From Carboxylicivirga sp. (GTDB taxonomy: Bacteria > Bacteroidota > Bacteroidia > Bacteroidales > Marinilabiliaceae), in the NCBI GenBank assembly GCA_025210475.1, contig JAOARW010000110.1, positions 1 through 41,909 of the forward strand: a DNA stretch of 41,909 bases, given 5' to 3'. The notes below the pieces were generated by a model that did not search any database, had not been told where the DNA came from, and was given only the letters and a program-made list of their open reading frames with translations. Both the position numbers and the translations under genes were made by a program. Positions 17,262-25,997 of the stretch are shown here, piece by piece. Position 1 is the stretch's first letter. Each line of letters opens with the position of its first letter.

Positions 17262-17376
17262 AAATATGCTGTAGTTATTAGCGAGATAAACATCTCAGAG
17301 TTTACATAATCGGATTCGAAGATAGTCTTTTAATTGTAATTGATAAAAGATATCAGAAAGCTTGAGCAATTATTTT

Positions 17377-17384
17377 TACCTTTG
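17377..17384 (+). promoter_or_regulatory. Bacteroidota -7 box before the CDP-glycerol transferase-like gene
   Basis: TACCTTTG is an exact TAnnTTTG. It lies inside the apparent 5' extension of the reading frame, so transcription would start near 17391. This argues for translation from the ATG at 17512 with a leader of about 120 bases. Confidence 0.4.
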
Positions 17385-17511
17385 CTCCCGTCAACTGGAT
17401 ACTACCGTAAAAATTAGTATCTTATTATTATTTATTTCAAAACTTGTTCTTGAAATAAATAATAATTTAAATCGACCTCAAATAATTCAATGTTTCAAGA
17501 ACTTTCATAGA

Positions 17512-18585
17512 ATGAAGACCAGAAATTACCATACTATATTTTTAATTCATCATTTATATTACCTTCCACAGCTAACACCCATTGCAAAAGAATTAAAGCG
17601 ACGAGACAAATCGATCCTTTTTTTGATACTCAGCTTAGACGCTAAAGATAAAGTGAAAACCACATATGATTATTGCAAAGAAAATGACTTAAATCCTCAT
17701 CTATATAGCGAGCAAGAACAAGAGTTTCAATGTAAATTCATGTTCAATGCAGCTCACAGTTTTCCTAATTTGAATATCCAATATGAATATTCAGCCTCTA
17801 TCTCCCATGGAATTGGAACCAAAGCCGGTAATTATACGGCAGAGCTTAACAAACACGATCTTAGATTTGTAGAGGGAGAACAACGTGTTCGTTTTATTAA
17901 AGACAAATTTCCTAATGCAAATTGCAAGGTGTATAATGTTGGGTTTGCTAAATTAGATGATGTTTTCTCATATTCGACAACAGATAAAAATGAATTAATT
18001 CAATCACTGTCACTTGACCCTGGCAAAAAAACCATTTTATATGCTCCTACATTCTATCCAAGTTCAATAGAAAAAATGAGCACAAAGTTTCCGGATGATT
18101 TTAAGAATTATAACATTATTATAAAACCGCATTTCTTCTCATTTGAAATAAAAACATATCGTCATCAGGTGCGAAAGTTTAACAAATGGAATAAATTCAA
18201 AAACGTATACCTAGCTGGGCCTGAAGAATTCAACCTCATTCCTTTTATGACAATTTCAGACCTAATGATTTCGGATGAATCATCTGCCATATTTGAATTT
18301 GCAGCTCTTAACAAACCTGTAATACTGAATCAGGATGTCAAATATCGCTTAACCTATCGCTTATTTAAATCGAAGATTAAAAAGAGGATGGAAGGACAAA
18401 TGACTCAGTATAAGGAAGTAGCTTTAATAATAAACCACTACAAAGAACTAAAACCTGCAGTTAAGCAAGAACTATCTAATCCCGAAAACAGAGCCTTGCA
18501 ACGTTTTGAAATTAGTGAATCAATTGTTGGTAAAGTAGATGGAAAAGTTTCGGTACGTATCGCTGATATTATAGATAGCTTATAA
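17512..18585 (+). CDS. CDP-glycerol glycerophosphotransferase family protein
   Basis: The frame is open from 17362, but the first 50 codons are low-complexity and overlap a promoter box; the ATG at 17512 gives a 357-residue protein starting MKTRNYHTIFLIHHLYY. The C-terminal half matches the TagB/TagF family (PF04464): ILYAPTFYPSS, IIIKPHFF and SDLMISDESSAIFEFAALNKPVIL. Family members transfer glycerol-phosphate or ribitol-phosphate from the CDP-activated form to a glycan or polymer. The gene faces the SDR and TagD-like genes convergently, and these could supply a CDP-activated donor. The exact polyol is unknown. A shared bidirectional hairpin follows. Confidence 0.75.
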   Translation: MKTRNYHTIFLIHHLYYLPQLTPIAKELKRRDKSILFLILSLDAKDKVKTTYDYCKENDLNPHLYSEQEQEFQCKFMFNAAHSFPNLNIQYEYSASISHGIGTKAGNYTAELNKHDLRFVEGEQRVRFIKDKFPNANCKVYNVGFAKLDDVFSYSTTDKNELIQSLSLDPGKKTILYAPTFYPSSIEKMSTKFPDDFKNYNIIIKPHFFSFEIKTYRHQVRKFNKWNKFKNVYLAGPEEFNLIPFMTISDLMISDESSAIFEFAALNKPVILNQDVKYRLTYRLFKSKIKKRMEGQMTQYKEVALIINHYKELKPAVKQELSNPENRALQRFEISESIVGKVDGKVSVRIADIIDSL

Positions 18586-18621
18586 AAAAGAGGATAATAG
18601 TGAAATAAACTTATAAATGCC

Positions 18622-18652
18622 ATCCAAGTGAATTAATTGTTTTCACTTGGAT
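18622..18652. terminator. Bidirectional terminator hairpin
   Basis: An 11-bp perfect stem (18622-18632 with 18642-18652) with a 9-base loop lies in the 73-base gap between two convergent genes. Short T or A tracts on the flanks suit termination from both sides. Confidence 0.65.
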
Positions 18653-18658
18653 AAATAT

Positions 18659-19393
18659 TTACTCATAACAATAACCACCATCCATTTGGATAACCTGGCC
18701 AGTTAAATATTGATTCTGAATAATGTGTTGACATAAGCCGGCCACTTCGTCCTCATGAGCAAAACGTTTCAAAGCTACTTTCCCTTTTATTTTTTCTCTT
18801 AGCCAATCTGGTTTTTCCTTTTGCCAATCAGTATCGACAAAGCCAGGCGCAATGGCATTGATGCGAATTTTATCCTCCGACAGAAACTTCACCATGTTTG
18901 CAACAAGTGCGTGAATGGCACTTTTACTAACACCATAGGCAATAGAAGCTGAATGCGGAATATTCCCTAACATGGAACCCATAAAAATCAAATTCCCATT
19001 AACCGCCATATGTGGTGTTAGACCTTGCATTAAGAAGAACGGAACATTCAGATTGGCGTTAAAGACGCGCATCCAGTTATCGGCTTCAATTGTTCCAAAA
19101 GGAGCACGGTCCGTTAATCCCGTGTTAAAAACCAATACATCAAGCTGCGGAACCATTTCTTTTATACGAGTAACAATCTCATCAACCTTTTCTAATTGTG
19201 ACAGGTCAGCCTTTATTATTTCATATTGGCCTTTAAAATCATTATCTAATTCGTCTTTTAACAGCTTAGCTCCAACTTCCGAATTAGAATAATTGAAGAT
19301 AACATGGTAATTGTCGTTCAATAATTTTAATCCAATGGCTTTGCCAATTCCCTTGGTTGAACCACTAACAAAGGCATATTTTTTATCTTGCAT
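18659..19393 (-). CDS. SDR family oxidoreductase
   Basis: A 244-residue classical short-chain dehydrogenase/reductase. It has the cofactor loop SGSTKGIGKAIG, a VFNTGL (NNAG-like) strand, and the catalytic YGVSK, ending in the usual FVDTDW and LTGQVIQMDGGYCYE. FabG-like enzymes share all of this, so the substrate is uncertain. It is 33 bases downstream of the TagD-like cytidylyltransferase on the same strand; a polyol-phosphate reductase that makes the substrate of the cytidylyltransferase is one possibility, sugar or acyl reduction another. Confidence 0.85.
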   Translation of the reverse strand: MQDKKYAFVSGSTKGIGKAIGLKLLNDNYHVIFNYSNSEVGAKLLKDELDNDFKGQYEIIKADLSQLEKVDEIVTRIKEMVPQLDVLVFNTGLTDRAPFGTIEADNWMRVFNANLNVPFFLMQGLTPHMAVNGNLIFMGSMLGNIPHSASIAYGVSKSAIHALVANMVKFLSEDKIRINAIAPGFVDTDWQKEKPDWLREKIKGKVALKRFAHEDEVAGLCQHIIQNQYLTGQVIQMDGGYCYE

Positions 19394-19426
19394 AGTTTTA
19401 AAAACTTTAACACTTCTTCCAATCCC

Positions 19427-19894
19427 CTAATTCTCTTCTATAATATCAGGATTGTCATGATTATCAATGCGCTTTTTTATCTCTGCATAACTTTCGTAAA
19501 TCTTCTTCTTTAAGGTAGTAGAACTTGTCCCTGCTCCATATGGAAAATAAAAGACCTGCACGCCATATTCTCTCAGGTAATCGTATTTACCAGTCCAGTC
19601 ATCGCCAACCACAAAAATATCAATGTTCAGGTTTTGAACTGCTTCTTTATGATCCAACGAGCGTTGCGGAATAACAATGTCTGGAGCCTTTAACCCCTCA
19701 ATAATTGTTAGGCGTTCTTCAAAAGGTACAATCGGAGGTGCTTTATACGAACTTACCAACTCATCGGTACTAACTCCAACTATAAGCACATCGCCTAATC
19801 CCCGTGAATAGTTAATCATTTTTAGATGATTACTATGGAACATATCGAATGTTCCCGAAGTATATACAATTATTTGTTTCTTATTATCCTTCAT
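19427..19894 (-). CDS. TagD-like cytidylyltransferase
   Basis: A 155-residue nucleotidyltransferase of the glycerol-3-phosphate cytidylyltransferase type. The first motif is GTFDMFHSNHLKMI, in which the HxGH signature appears as HSNH with both His kept. The ST-rich motif (GTSSTTLKKKI) that contacts CTP in TagD is present near the C-terminus. It would make a CDP-polyol, the donor for a TagB/TagF-type transferase, and such a transferase lies 0.8 kb away. The downstream SDR is in the same transcript. FAD-synthetase-like adenylyltransferases have the same fold, so CTP use is inferred from context. Confidence 0.8.
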   Translation of the reverse strand: MKDNKKQIIVYTSGTFDMFHSNHLKMINYSRGLGDVLIVGVSTDELVSSYKAPPIVPFEERLTIIEGLKAPDIVIPQRSLDHKEAVQNLNIDIFVVGDDWTGKYDYLREYGVQVFYFPYGAGTSSTTLKKKIYESYAEIKKRIDNHDNPDIIEEN

Positions 19895-20362
19895 GTTATT
19901 CTATGATAGTTCCGAATCAACTATAATTCGAAATAATACGTTAATATCAGCCGCTTTTCTTAATAAAAAATTAACGAACAAATATAGCAACATTAAAGAA
20001 GCCCTTCTAAAGAATAGAAAAAAAGTAGTAGGTAATATGTATAAACCTTCATACACAAAAAATACCTCTTTATATTTATATTTACTATGCTAATACATTG
20101 ACTTAGTGCATCTCTTACCCATTCTAACATACAGAAACATACAAACCATTTCAGATTGAACAAATTCATTCCATAGTCTTCTATCTTAAAAAGTTCCTCA
20201 AATATTTTATTATATAATTTTAATGATATCTTAATTTATTGTATTTTTACCAAGTGAAATATATCACTTGTATTGTGACATGTTTTGCCCCAACTCCTCC
20301 TGTACATAGAAAGATTGAGACTAATACTATAATTATTTTCTTATCTTATTATTTACATTCCA
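19895..20362. other. 468-base AT-rich divergent intergenic region
   Basis: Between the TagD-like gene and the YrbL-like gene. A short frame on the plus strand (19893-20093) is AT-rich, has no ribosome site or recognisable product and is not called. A minus-strand -7 box is described separately. A small inverted repeat (CAAGTGAAATATATCACTTG, near 20251-20270) is the only other structure seen. Confidence 0.5.
19979..19986 (-). promoter_or_regulatory. Possible -7 box for the TagD-like/SDR unit
   Basis: The minus strand reads TATATTTG, an exact TAnnTTTG, 85 bases before the ATG at 19894. No -33 partner is evident. Confidence 0.33.
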
Positions 20363-20968
20363 TTGATTAAAATTGACGAGAATAAATACATAGGCAGAGG
20401 CCAATTTCAGAAATGCTATGTTCACCCTGAAAATGAAAATATTTGTCTAAAAATTAAGGTAGACCCCAATCATGTTGATCCTCGTGTGGATCGTGAAATT
20501 AAATACTATAAAAAAATACAAAAGAAAGCAGCCAATTTATCTTTCTTGGCGAAATACCATGGTGAGGTAGAAACAAATTTAGGAATGGCTTCTGCTTTTG
20601 ATTTGATTAGAGATGAAACAACAAATAATGTTTCTTTATCACTATATTCATACTTAAGAATGGAAAAGTCACCATTTTCGCATGAACTATTTATTGCTGA
20701 GCTGGAAAAACTAAAACAGAAGTTGATTCAAAATAAAATTGTCGCAAGGGATTTGTCTGGAGCTAATATCTGTTGTAAGATTTTAAAGGATAACTCCATC
20801 GAAATGGTACTTATTGATGGTGTTGGACATACAAATGTTATTCCCTTAGTAGAGTGGTTTCGTCGTTTTACAAAACGAAAAATGGACAAAGTTTTTATGG
20901 AAAAAAACATGCATTCAATGCAAGAACATTTAGCTTATTTAAATCTACGATTCGAAAAATATCTATAA
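20363..20968 (+). CDS. YrbL-like kinase-fold protein
   Basis: A 201-residue protein resembling YrbL, a PhoP-regulated protein of the protein-kinase-like fold. It begins with a glycine loop (YIGRGQFQKCYVHPEN), has a Lys in the beta-3 position (CLKIKVD), a catalytic-loop-like ARDLSGANICC and a metal-site-like LIDGVGH. The core Asp residues of a small-molecule or lipid/sugar kinase are therefore plausible. The only credible start is TTG at 20363 (an in-frame ATG is lacking near the N-terminus). It stands alone between two hairpins or promoters inside the glycan region, so it may phosphorylate a sugar such as a Kdo or core residue; that is inference. A strong terminator follows. Confidence 0.75.
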   Translation: MIKIDENKYIGRGQFQKCYVHPENENICLKIKVDPNHVDPRVDREIKYYKKIQKKAANLSFLAKYHGEVETNLGMASAFDLIRDETTNNVSLSLYSYLRMEKSPFSHELFIAELEKLKQKLIQNKIVARDLSGANICCKILKDNSIEMVLIDGVGHTNVIPLVEWFRRFTKRKMDKVFMEKNMHSMQEHLAYLNLRFEKYL

Positions 20969-20988
20969 TACAGATTTTTTATTAGCAC

Positions 20989-21027
20989 AAAGCTTTTCAT
21001 TGTTGATTATCAACAATGAAAAGCTTT
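20989..21027 (+). terminator. Terminator after the YrbL-like gene
   Basis: A stem of at least 17 bp (20989-21005 with 21011-21027, centre GATTATC) is followed by TGTTTTTA. It ends the single-gene YrbL-like unit 21 bases past its stop codon. Confidence 0.75.
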
Positions 21028-21097
21028 TGTTTTTATAACATCAAGATAATTAACTTGTTTAAACGAAATGCATGTTAACTTTATTTATGGAAATCAT

Positions 21098-21105
21098 TAC
21101 ATTTG
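21098..21105 (+). promoter_or_regulatory. Bacteroidota -7 box before the GT90 gene
   Basis: TACATTTG, an exact TAnnTTTG, ends 22 bases before the ATG at 21127. Spacing is typical; a -33 TTTG is not evident. Confidence 0.45.
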
Positions 21106-21126
21106 TGAGCTTTTAAAAAATAATCA

Positions 21127-22116
21127 ATGAGCATAAAAAACACAAAGTGGTTTTCGAAATGGATGACTTTCCGATATCGTAATTTTAAGCAATATTATTA
21201 TTTCAAAAATGCTTTAAAGTTGCTAATCCCTAACTTGTTATACCTGCTAAAAAGAAAACACATTTTGGCAAGCTATAATGCAAAATCAAATTCTGAAAAA
21301 ACTTACATCAATAAAAGAGTCGATTATTACATAAAGCTAAATACTTCATTTGTTTGTAGTGATCATTCAACGCGACTTGGAAATCTTAAACCTGGCAAAA
21401 AGCTACGCACCTACTTTTTTGACACTCGGGAAATTACCCGTTACTTTCCGAAAGATTTTCAAATCGATTTTGTGTTTGGTGATGTTACTGATGTTCCGCT
21501 TCAACCTGCTATTGTTAAAAGTCGGCCAATAAATAATTCGAATCAAAATTCAGTATTATTAAACCTGAATAAAATTCGACACTTTACTTTTCCCAAAGAC
21601 ATAACTCCTTATGAACAAAAGAAAAACCTTTTGGTTTGGAGAGGCGCATTGTATCATCACCACAAATTACGAATCAAATGTTTAGAGACACTTTTCAGTC
21701 ATAATCAATGTGATGTAGGTCATACAAGTAATCGGGAGCCCTATTTAGCCTGGCGCAAACCAAAACTCAACATGTACGAGATGTTGCAGCATAAATTCAT
21801 TATGGTGATTGAAGGTAATGATGTTGCAACGAGCCTTAAATGGGTAATGGCTTCTAACTCAATTGCAATCATGACCAAACCTCGCCACGAAACCTGGTTT
21901 ATGGAAGATACACTAATTGCTGATTATCACTACATACAGGTTAAAGATGATTATTCCGACGCGGTTGATAAAATGAATTTCTACATTGCCAATCCCGACA
22001 AAGCTCAAGCCATCATTAAAAATGCTCATAATTACATTAATCAGTTTAAAGATAAGAAACGTGAACGTCTGATTTCTTTAATGGTAATGGATAAATACTT
22101 CTCTTTACAACAATGA
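21127..22116 (+). CDS. GT90 (CAP10/LpsA) family glycosyltransferase
   Basis: A 329-residue soluble protein of the GT90 family (PF05686), which includes LpsA-type lipopolysaccharide core transferases and fungal CAP10. Landmarks are KNLLVWRGALYHHHKLR (the W-R-G motif), then MLQHKFIMVIEGNDVATSLKWVMASNSIAIM and the E-T-W-F-ME segment. It probably adds a sugar (galactose or xylose in known members) to LPS or a related glycan at the cytosolic face. It lies between a promoter and the GT-C-like gene, in what reads as a run of separately promoted glycan genes. Confidence 0.85.
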   Translation: MSIKNTKWFSKWMTFRYRNFKQYYYFKNALKLLIPNLLYLLKRKHILASYNAKSNSEKTYINKRVDYYIKLNTSFVCSDHSTRLGNLKPGKKLRTYFFDTREITRYFPKDFQIDFVFGDVTDVPLQPAIVKSRPINNSNQNSVLLNLNKIRHFTFPKDITPYEQKKNLLVWRGALYHHHKLRIKCLETLFSHNQCDVGHTSNREPYLAWRKPKLNMYEMLQHKFIMVIEGNDVATSLKWVMASNSIAIMTKPRHETWFMEDTLIADYHYIQVKDDYSDAVDKMNFYIANPDKAQAIIKNAHNYINQFKDKKRERLISLMVMDKYFSLQQ

Positions 22117-22177
22117 TAATTCTATTACGACTGCATCTTTCATTTATTTAGATATTCTATATCCAAATAGATATTAT

Positions 22178-22185
22178 TATTTTTG
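22178..22185 (+). promoter_or_regulatory. Bacteroidota -7 box before the GT-C-like gene
   Basis: TATTTTTG, an exact TAnnTTTG, ends 23 bases before the ATG at 22208. Confidence 0.45.
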
Positions 22186-22207
22186 AGCCGAATTATACAA
22201 CCTATTA

Positions 22208-23692
22208 ATGAAAAAAAACAGTCAATACCTTCACAAGGTAAATAGTATTATTGCGTCCATTAACCAGATTAATCCGTATATATTAATACTAATCAGTTTA
22301 TGCCTGCATCATCTTTCTTTTAAAACTAATGGTAACGAAGAGGTATATATTGCATTAGCCAAGCAATATATGAATCCGGACTGGATGCCAGGCTCATTCT
22401 GGTTTAACGAATGGCCGGCAAACAGAGTAATTTTTCAATTCATTTTTGGGTTTTTCCTGAAATTCGCTTCATTTGAACAGGTTGCCTTTGGCGGACGAAT
22501 TATCATATTTACTTTAACAACCATTCCACTTGTTAAGTTATATAAAACACTAAAGTTCTCTAATATAACTTCGTTAATAGTAACTGAATTGTTTTTATTA
22601 CGTCAGACCTGGATTGGCGGAGAAACCATCTTTAGTGGAATTGAATCCAAGTCATTGGCATACATTTTTATTTTTTATTCACTAATTAGCTTATTAAGCG
22701 ACAAGTATTACCGAACTATTGTATTGGCGATTATCGCCAGTTATTTTCATATTTTGGTGGGCGGATGGTATGCTGTATTTGCATTGGGCTACATTCTGTT
22801 CTACAAAAAGTCAATACTCATTCCTTTAAAATTAGGATTGATATACACGGCTGGGCTTATTCCTCAACTTATTTATCTTTCTTCCTATATACTCGAGAGT
22901 GAAAGCATCATTAATGGTGTTAATATTAACTGGGTTTATACGTTTTATCGTAATCCGCATCATTGTGCTCCTTTTAGTCGCGGCGACTGGACTTCTGTTG
23001 TATTGCCTTCGTTTATACAGCTGATCGTTACAAGTATTTTACTGCTCACCCTTTTTCGCAAGAAAAAAGGTATGCTCAACGATAAATTGTTTTGGATGGC
23101 AAGCGTAACGCATTTAATGATTTGGGCCGCTGTTATTATTACTAACCTAGATAGTTCCGGAGGTATCTCTAAATACTATCTATTTAGGATTGGTTCCGTT
23201 ACAGCTTTCGTTTTTTACATTTATGTATTTTGGTGGACCATACATACCCATCCTAAATTTGCTCGTAAAGCTGGCTATTTCCTGTTCTTCTGTTTTTTCA
23301 TTCCATTATTGATCGGTCGTAGCGTAAGTAATCTTAAACGATGGAAGCATAATGACAGTAAAGGTTTTATTGAATTGGTTGATTTTCTTCAGAATAATAC
23401 AAATCGTGATGCCATCATCATTAACCACAGTGAAATGCCAACACGTTTTTCAAGAATGTGTGAGCGCGAAGTATATGTCATTAAAAAGTTGATACCGGGC
23501 AACAATGATAAGATCTATGAATGGTATAAACGAATGGAAACCGTGAAATCAATCAGAGATGACATCTCAAAAATAGATCAACTTGAATTAGACAATGAAA
23601 CAAAATATCTTGTCAGTAAAGAAAAACTTTCATCAAGCCAGTTAAATCTGAAATTCAGCAATGATGAATACTTTTTGTATCGAATAGAGTAA
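22208..23692 (+). CDS. Multi-spanning membrane protein, GT-C-like
   Basis: A 494-residue protein with roughly ten hydrophobic segments between residues 20 and 385 and a soluble C-terminal tail of about 110 residues. An acidic first loop (NGNEEVYIALAKQY) and a following WPANR, plus later loops rich in aromatic and His residues, recall GT-C glycosyltransferases that use polyprenyl-phosphate sugars, and the DUF6798-type proteins. An O-antigen polymerase is less likely from the topology but cannot be excluded. I do not recognise a specific family with confidence. It has its own promoter and precedes the acyl carrier protein unit. Confidence 0.6.
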   Translation: MKKNSQYLHKVNSIIASINQINPYILILISLCLHHLSFKTNGNEEVYIALAKQYMNPDWMPGSFWFNEWPANRVIFQFIFGFFLKFASFEQVAFGGRIIIFTLTTIPLVKLYKTLKFSNITSLIVTELFLLRQTWIGGETIFSGIESKSLAYIFIFYSLISLLSDKYYRTIVLAIIASYFHILVGGWYAVFALGYILFYKKSILIPLKLGLIYTAGLIPQLIYLSSYILESESIINGVNINWVYTFYRNPHHCAPFSRGDWTSVVLPSFIQLIVTSILLLTLFRKKKGMLNDKLFWMASVTHLMIWAAVIITNLDSSGGISKYYLFRIGSVTAFVFYIYVFWWTIHTHPKFARKAGYFLFFCFFIPLLIGRSVSNLKRWKHNDSKGFIELVDFLQNNTNRDAIIINHSEMPTRFSRMCEREVYVIKKLIPGNNDKIYEWYKRMETVKSIRDDISKIDQLELDNETKYLVSKEKLSSSQLNLKFSNDEYFLYRIE

Positions 23693-23755
23693 AGCATTTG
23701 CATTGACAATATATTAAGACAGATTTAAATTTTAAAAGACGCAATTGAAGTCTCG

Positions 23756-23763
23756 TAAGTTTG
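23756..23763 (+). promoter_or_regulatory. Bacteroidota -7 box before the ACP-ligase-SDR unit
   Basis: TAAGTTTG, an exact TAnnTTTG, ends 20 bases before the ATG at 23783, which supports that ATG over the in-frame TTG at 23777. Confidence 0.45.
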
Positions 23764-23782
23764 ATAATTAAAACACTTGAAA

Positions 23783-24019
23783 ATGAGTATCGAAATTCAG
23801 AATAAGGTTTTAGAAATAATGAATACAGTTCTTGAAAACAGAGCTAAGGAAAAGATTGAAACATTAACGCCCGAGTTACATCTAAGAAATGATATTGGAT
23901 TTGACTCACTTGATCTGGCAGAATTGACTGTTCGAATTGAAGCTGAATATGATATTGACATCTTTGAAGATGGAATTGTTAACACAGTGAGCGAAGTTCT
24001 TGATAAATTAAAGAATTAA
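23783..24019 (+). CDS. Acyl carrier protein
   Basis: A 78-residue acidic acyl carrier protein. The phosphopantetheine attachment serine is S42 in GFDSLDLAEL, followed by the expected helix (VRIEAEYDIDIFED). The ATG at 23783 is chosen over an upstream TTG because of promoter spacing and because MSIEIQNKV matches ACP N-termini. It is not beside fatty-acid synthesis genes but opens a set with a ligase, an SDR and a GNAT. The stop overlaps the ligase ATG by one base (TAATG), so the two are translationally coupled. It probably carries a dedicated acyl group for the glycan. Confidence 0.93.
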   Translation: MSIEIQNKVLEIMNTVLENRAKEKIETLTPELHLRNDIGFDSLDLAELTVRIEAEYDIDIFEDGIVNTVSEVLDKLKN

Positions 24020-25260
24020 TGAATAGCGTTTTTCTAAAGGATACGGCAAATAATAGGTTAATTACCTGGGATTATTTGATTGATGATATTAATAATACAT
24101 CAGTTTATAATCCTTACTGTAAGTCTGATGATTATTATACTGTATTCAAACATATCATTTTCTCTCAGATTATCGGTAAAGAGATTATTCTTCTTGATTC
24201 TGACTTTACCAATGAGGAACTGATTAAGCTCACCGGCAAATCTGAGTTTAATGATTTAGACAAACCTGTAAATAAAAATAAGCTTGCTTTAATTGAGAAC
24301 AAAGAGCAACTTATTAACCGATTAAACCAAACTTCGTGTAATTGGAAAATTACATTATTTACGTCCGGAACAACAGGAATACCCAAGAAGGTTAGTCATG
24401 ATTTTAATGGGGCAACACGATTTGTGAAGATTTCAGAACGTAATGAAAACAGCATTTGGGGTTTTGCCTACAACCCCACACATATGGCCGGAATGCAGGT
24501 TTTCTTTCAGGCATTATTGAATGGCAATAGTATTGTTAGGCTTTTTGGGCTTAACACTGAAGGCATATATAATGAAATACACAACCAACAAATAACACAT
24601 ATTTCTGCTACTCCTACTTTTTACCGCCTATTGCTCCCTTGTGCTCAAACATTCCCTTCGGTAAAAAGAATAACATCAGGCGGCGAAAAGTTTAGTGAAA
24701 AAACGTTTGACCAATTGACGCAATGCTTCCCCAATGCGAAGCTGACTAATGTTTATGCATCTACTGAGGCTGGAACACTATTTGCTTCGAATAATGAAAT
24801 ATTCAGTGTTAAGCCTGAATATGCAGAATTGGTGCGTATTCAAAATAATGAATTACTTATTCACGCCCAATTGATGGGCATGACAGAAACCCATCATGAA
24901 GAATGGTATAACACAGAAGATGTTGTTGAAATATTATCGAACAATCCCCTGCAGTTTAAATTTATTAGTCGCAAAAGTGACATGATTAATGTTGGTGGAT
25001 ACAAGGTAAATCCGCAAGAAGTTGAAGAAACCATATTATCCATATCAGGTATCACCAATGTTCGTGTTTATCCAAAGAAAAATTCGGTGCTTGGTAATAT
25101 CATATGCTGCGAGGTAGTAGCAAGTGATGAAAACATTACCGAGTCTTCAATCCGCTCATTTCTGCAGGCTAAGATTCAGGAATTTAAAATACCAAGAATT
25201 ATCCGATTCGTAAAGGAACTATCAACAACCCGAACCGGAAAAATTAAAAGGCATAATTAA
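24019..25260 (+). CDS. Short AMP-dependent acyl (ACP) synthetase/ligase
   Basis: A 413-residue member of the ANL adenylating superfamily. Core motifs are LFTSGTTGIPKKVSHDF (A3), a YASTEAG (A5), WYNTEDVVE (the A7 Asp, in place of the common YRTGD), ISRKSDMINVGGYKV (A8) and TTRTGKIKRHN with the catalytic Lys. It is shorter than a typical acyl-CoA ligase (500 or more), mainly by a reduced N-terminal lobe. Coupling to the preceding ACP suggests it loads that ACP with a specific acid. The stop overlaps the SDR start (TAATG). Confidence 0.85.
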   Translation: MNSVFLKDTANNRLITWDYLIDDINNTSVYNPYCKSDDYYTVFKHIIFSQIIGKEIILLDSDFTNEELIKLTGKSEFNDLDKPVNKNKLALIENKEQLINRLNQTSCNWKITLFTSGTTGIPKKVSHDFNGATRFVKISERNENSIWGFAYNPTHMAGMQVFFQALLNGNSIVRLFGLNTEGIYNEIHNQQITHISATPTFYRLLLPCAQTFPSVKRITSGGEKFSEKTFDQLTQCFPNAKLTNVYASTEAGTLFASNNEIFSVKPEYAELVRIQNNELLIHAQLMGMTETHHEEWYNTEDVVEILSNNPLQFKFISRKSDMINVGGYKVNPQEVEETILSISGITNVRVYPKKNSVLGNIICCEVVASDENITESSIRSFLQAKIQEFKIPRIIRFVKELSTTRTGKIKRHN

Positions 25261-25982
25261 TGAATGTATTAATAACAGGAGTATCAAAAGGGCTTGGCTT
25301 AAATGCCACGCAATCGTTTCTAAAATCGGGACACACAGTTTATGGCATCAGCCGTAGTAAATCCAAAGATTTAGAAGAACTGTTACTGCAATATCCTGAA
25401 AAGTTGAAATGGTTGCAATATGATTTAAGCGACAGTGAAAACATCAGGAAAGCAATATTTAAAACCTGGATTGGTTTTGATACACCTCTACATGGTTTTG
25501 TTAACAATGCTGCAATTGCCTACGACGATATTGTTACCAATTTAAATCTGGCTTCGCTTGAAAAGATGTATCATGTGAATGTTTTCAGTCCAATGATGCT
25601 AACAAAATTTGTATTGAGACAAATGTTATTGCATAACATAAAAGGCAGCATCGTTCATGTATCGTCAATAAGTGTACATACGGGCTACAAAGGCTTGTCA
25701 ATGTATGCCTCCTCGAAAGGAGCACTGGAAGCGTTTTCGAAAAATACAGCAAGAGAATGGGGTGAAAAAGGTATTCGTTCAAATTGCCTGGTTGCTGGCT
25801 TTATGGAAACAGAAATGAGTTCAACCCTTTCAGAAGATCAGAAAAAGAGAATCTATCAAAGAACTTCAATGAAACAGGCTGTATCGGTTGACTCGGTAGC
25901 TAGTACAATTAAGTTTTTAGTTTCCGATGATTCGGCCTCAATAACCGGCCAGAACATTCATGTTGATAATGGGACCATATAA
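25260..25982 (+). CDS. SDR family oxidoreductase, FabG-like
   Basis: A 240-residue short-chain dehydrogenase with ITGVSKGLGLNATQSF at the cofactor site, VNNAAIAYDD, the catalytic Ser region HVSSISV and YASSKGALEA, and the terminal SITGQNIHVDNG. Its position directly after an ACP and a ligase, with a one-base overlap, suggests it reduces a 3-oxoacyl group on that ACP to a 3-hydroxyacyl group. An alternative is a sugar or alcohol dehydrogenase in the glycan pathway. It is only 15 bases from the GNAT gene, so all four are in one transcript. Confidence 0.85.
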   Translation: MNVLITGVSKGLGLNATQSFLKSGHTVYGISRSKSKDLEELLLQYPEKLKWLQYDLSDSENIRKAIFKTWIGFDTPLHGFVNNAAIAYDDIVTNLNLASLEKMYHVNVFSPMMLTKFVLRQMLLHNIKGSIVHVSSISVHTGYKGLSMYASSKGALEAFSKNTAREWGEKGIRSNCLVAGFMETEMSSTLSEDQKKRIYQRTSMKQAVSVDSVASTIKFLVSDDSASITGQNIHVDNGTI

Positions 25983-25997
25983 AATTAAAAGCTATAT

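Noticed and set aside
17362..17511. N-terminal extension of the CDP-glycerol transferase-like protein
   Set aside because: AT-rich, no family similarity, starts with TTG and contains a -7 promoter box; the ATG at 17512 fits better.
19893..20093. 66-codon plus-strand frame
   Set aside because: AT-rich, no recognisable motif or ribosome site, overlaps the start of the TagD-like gene on the opposite strand.
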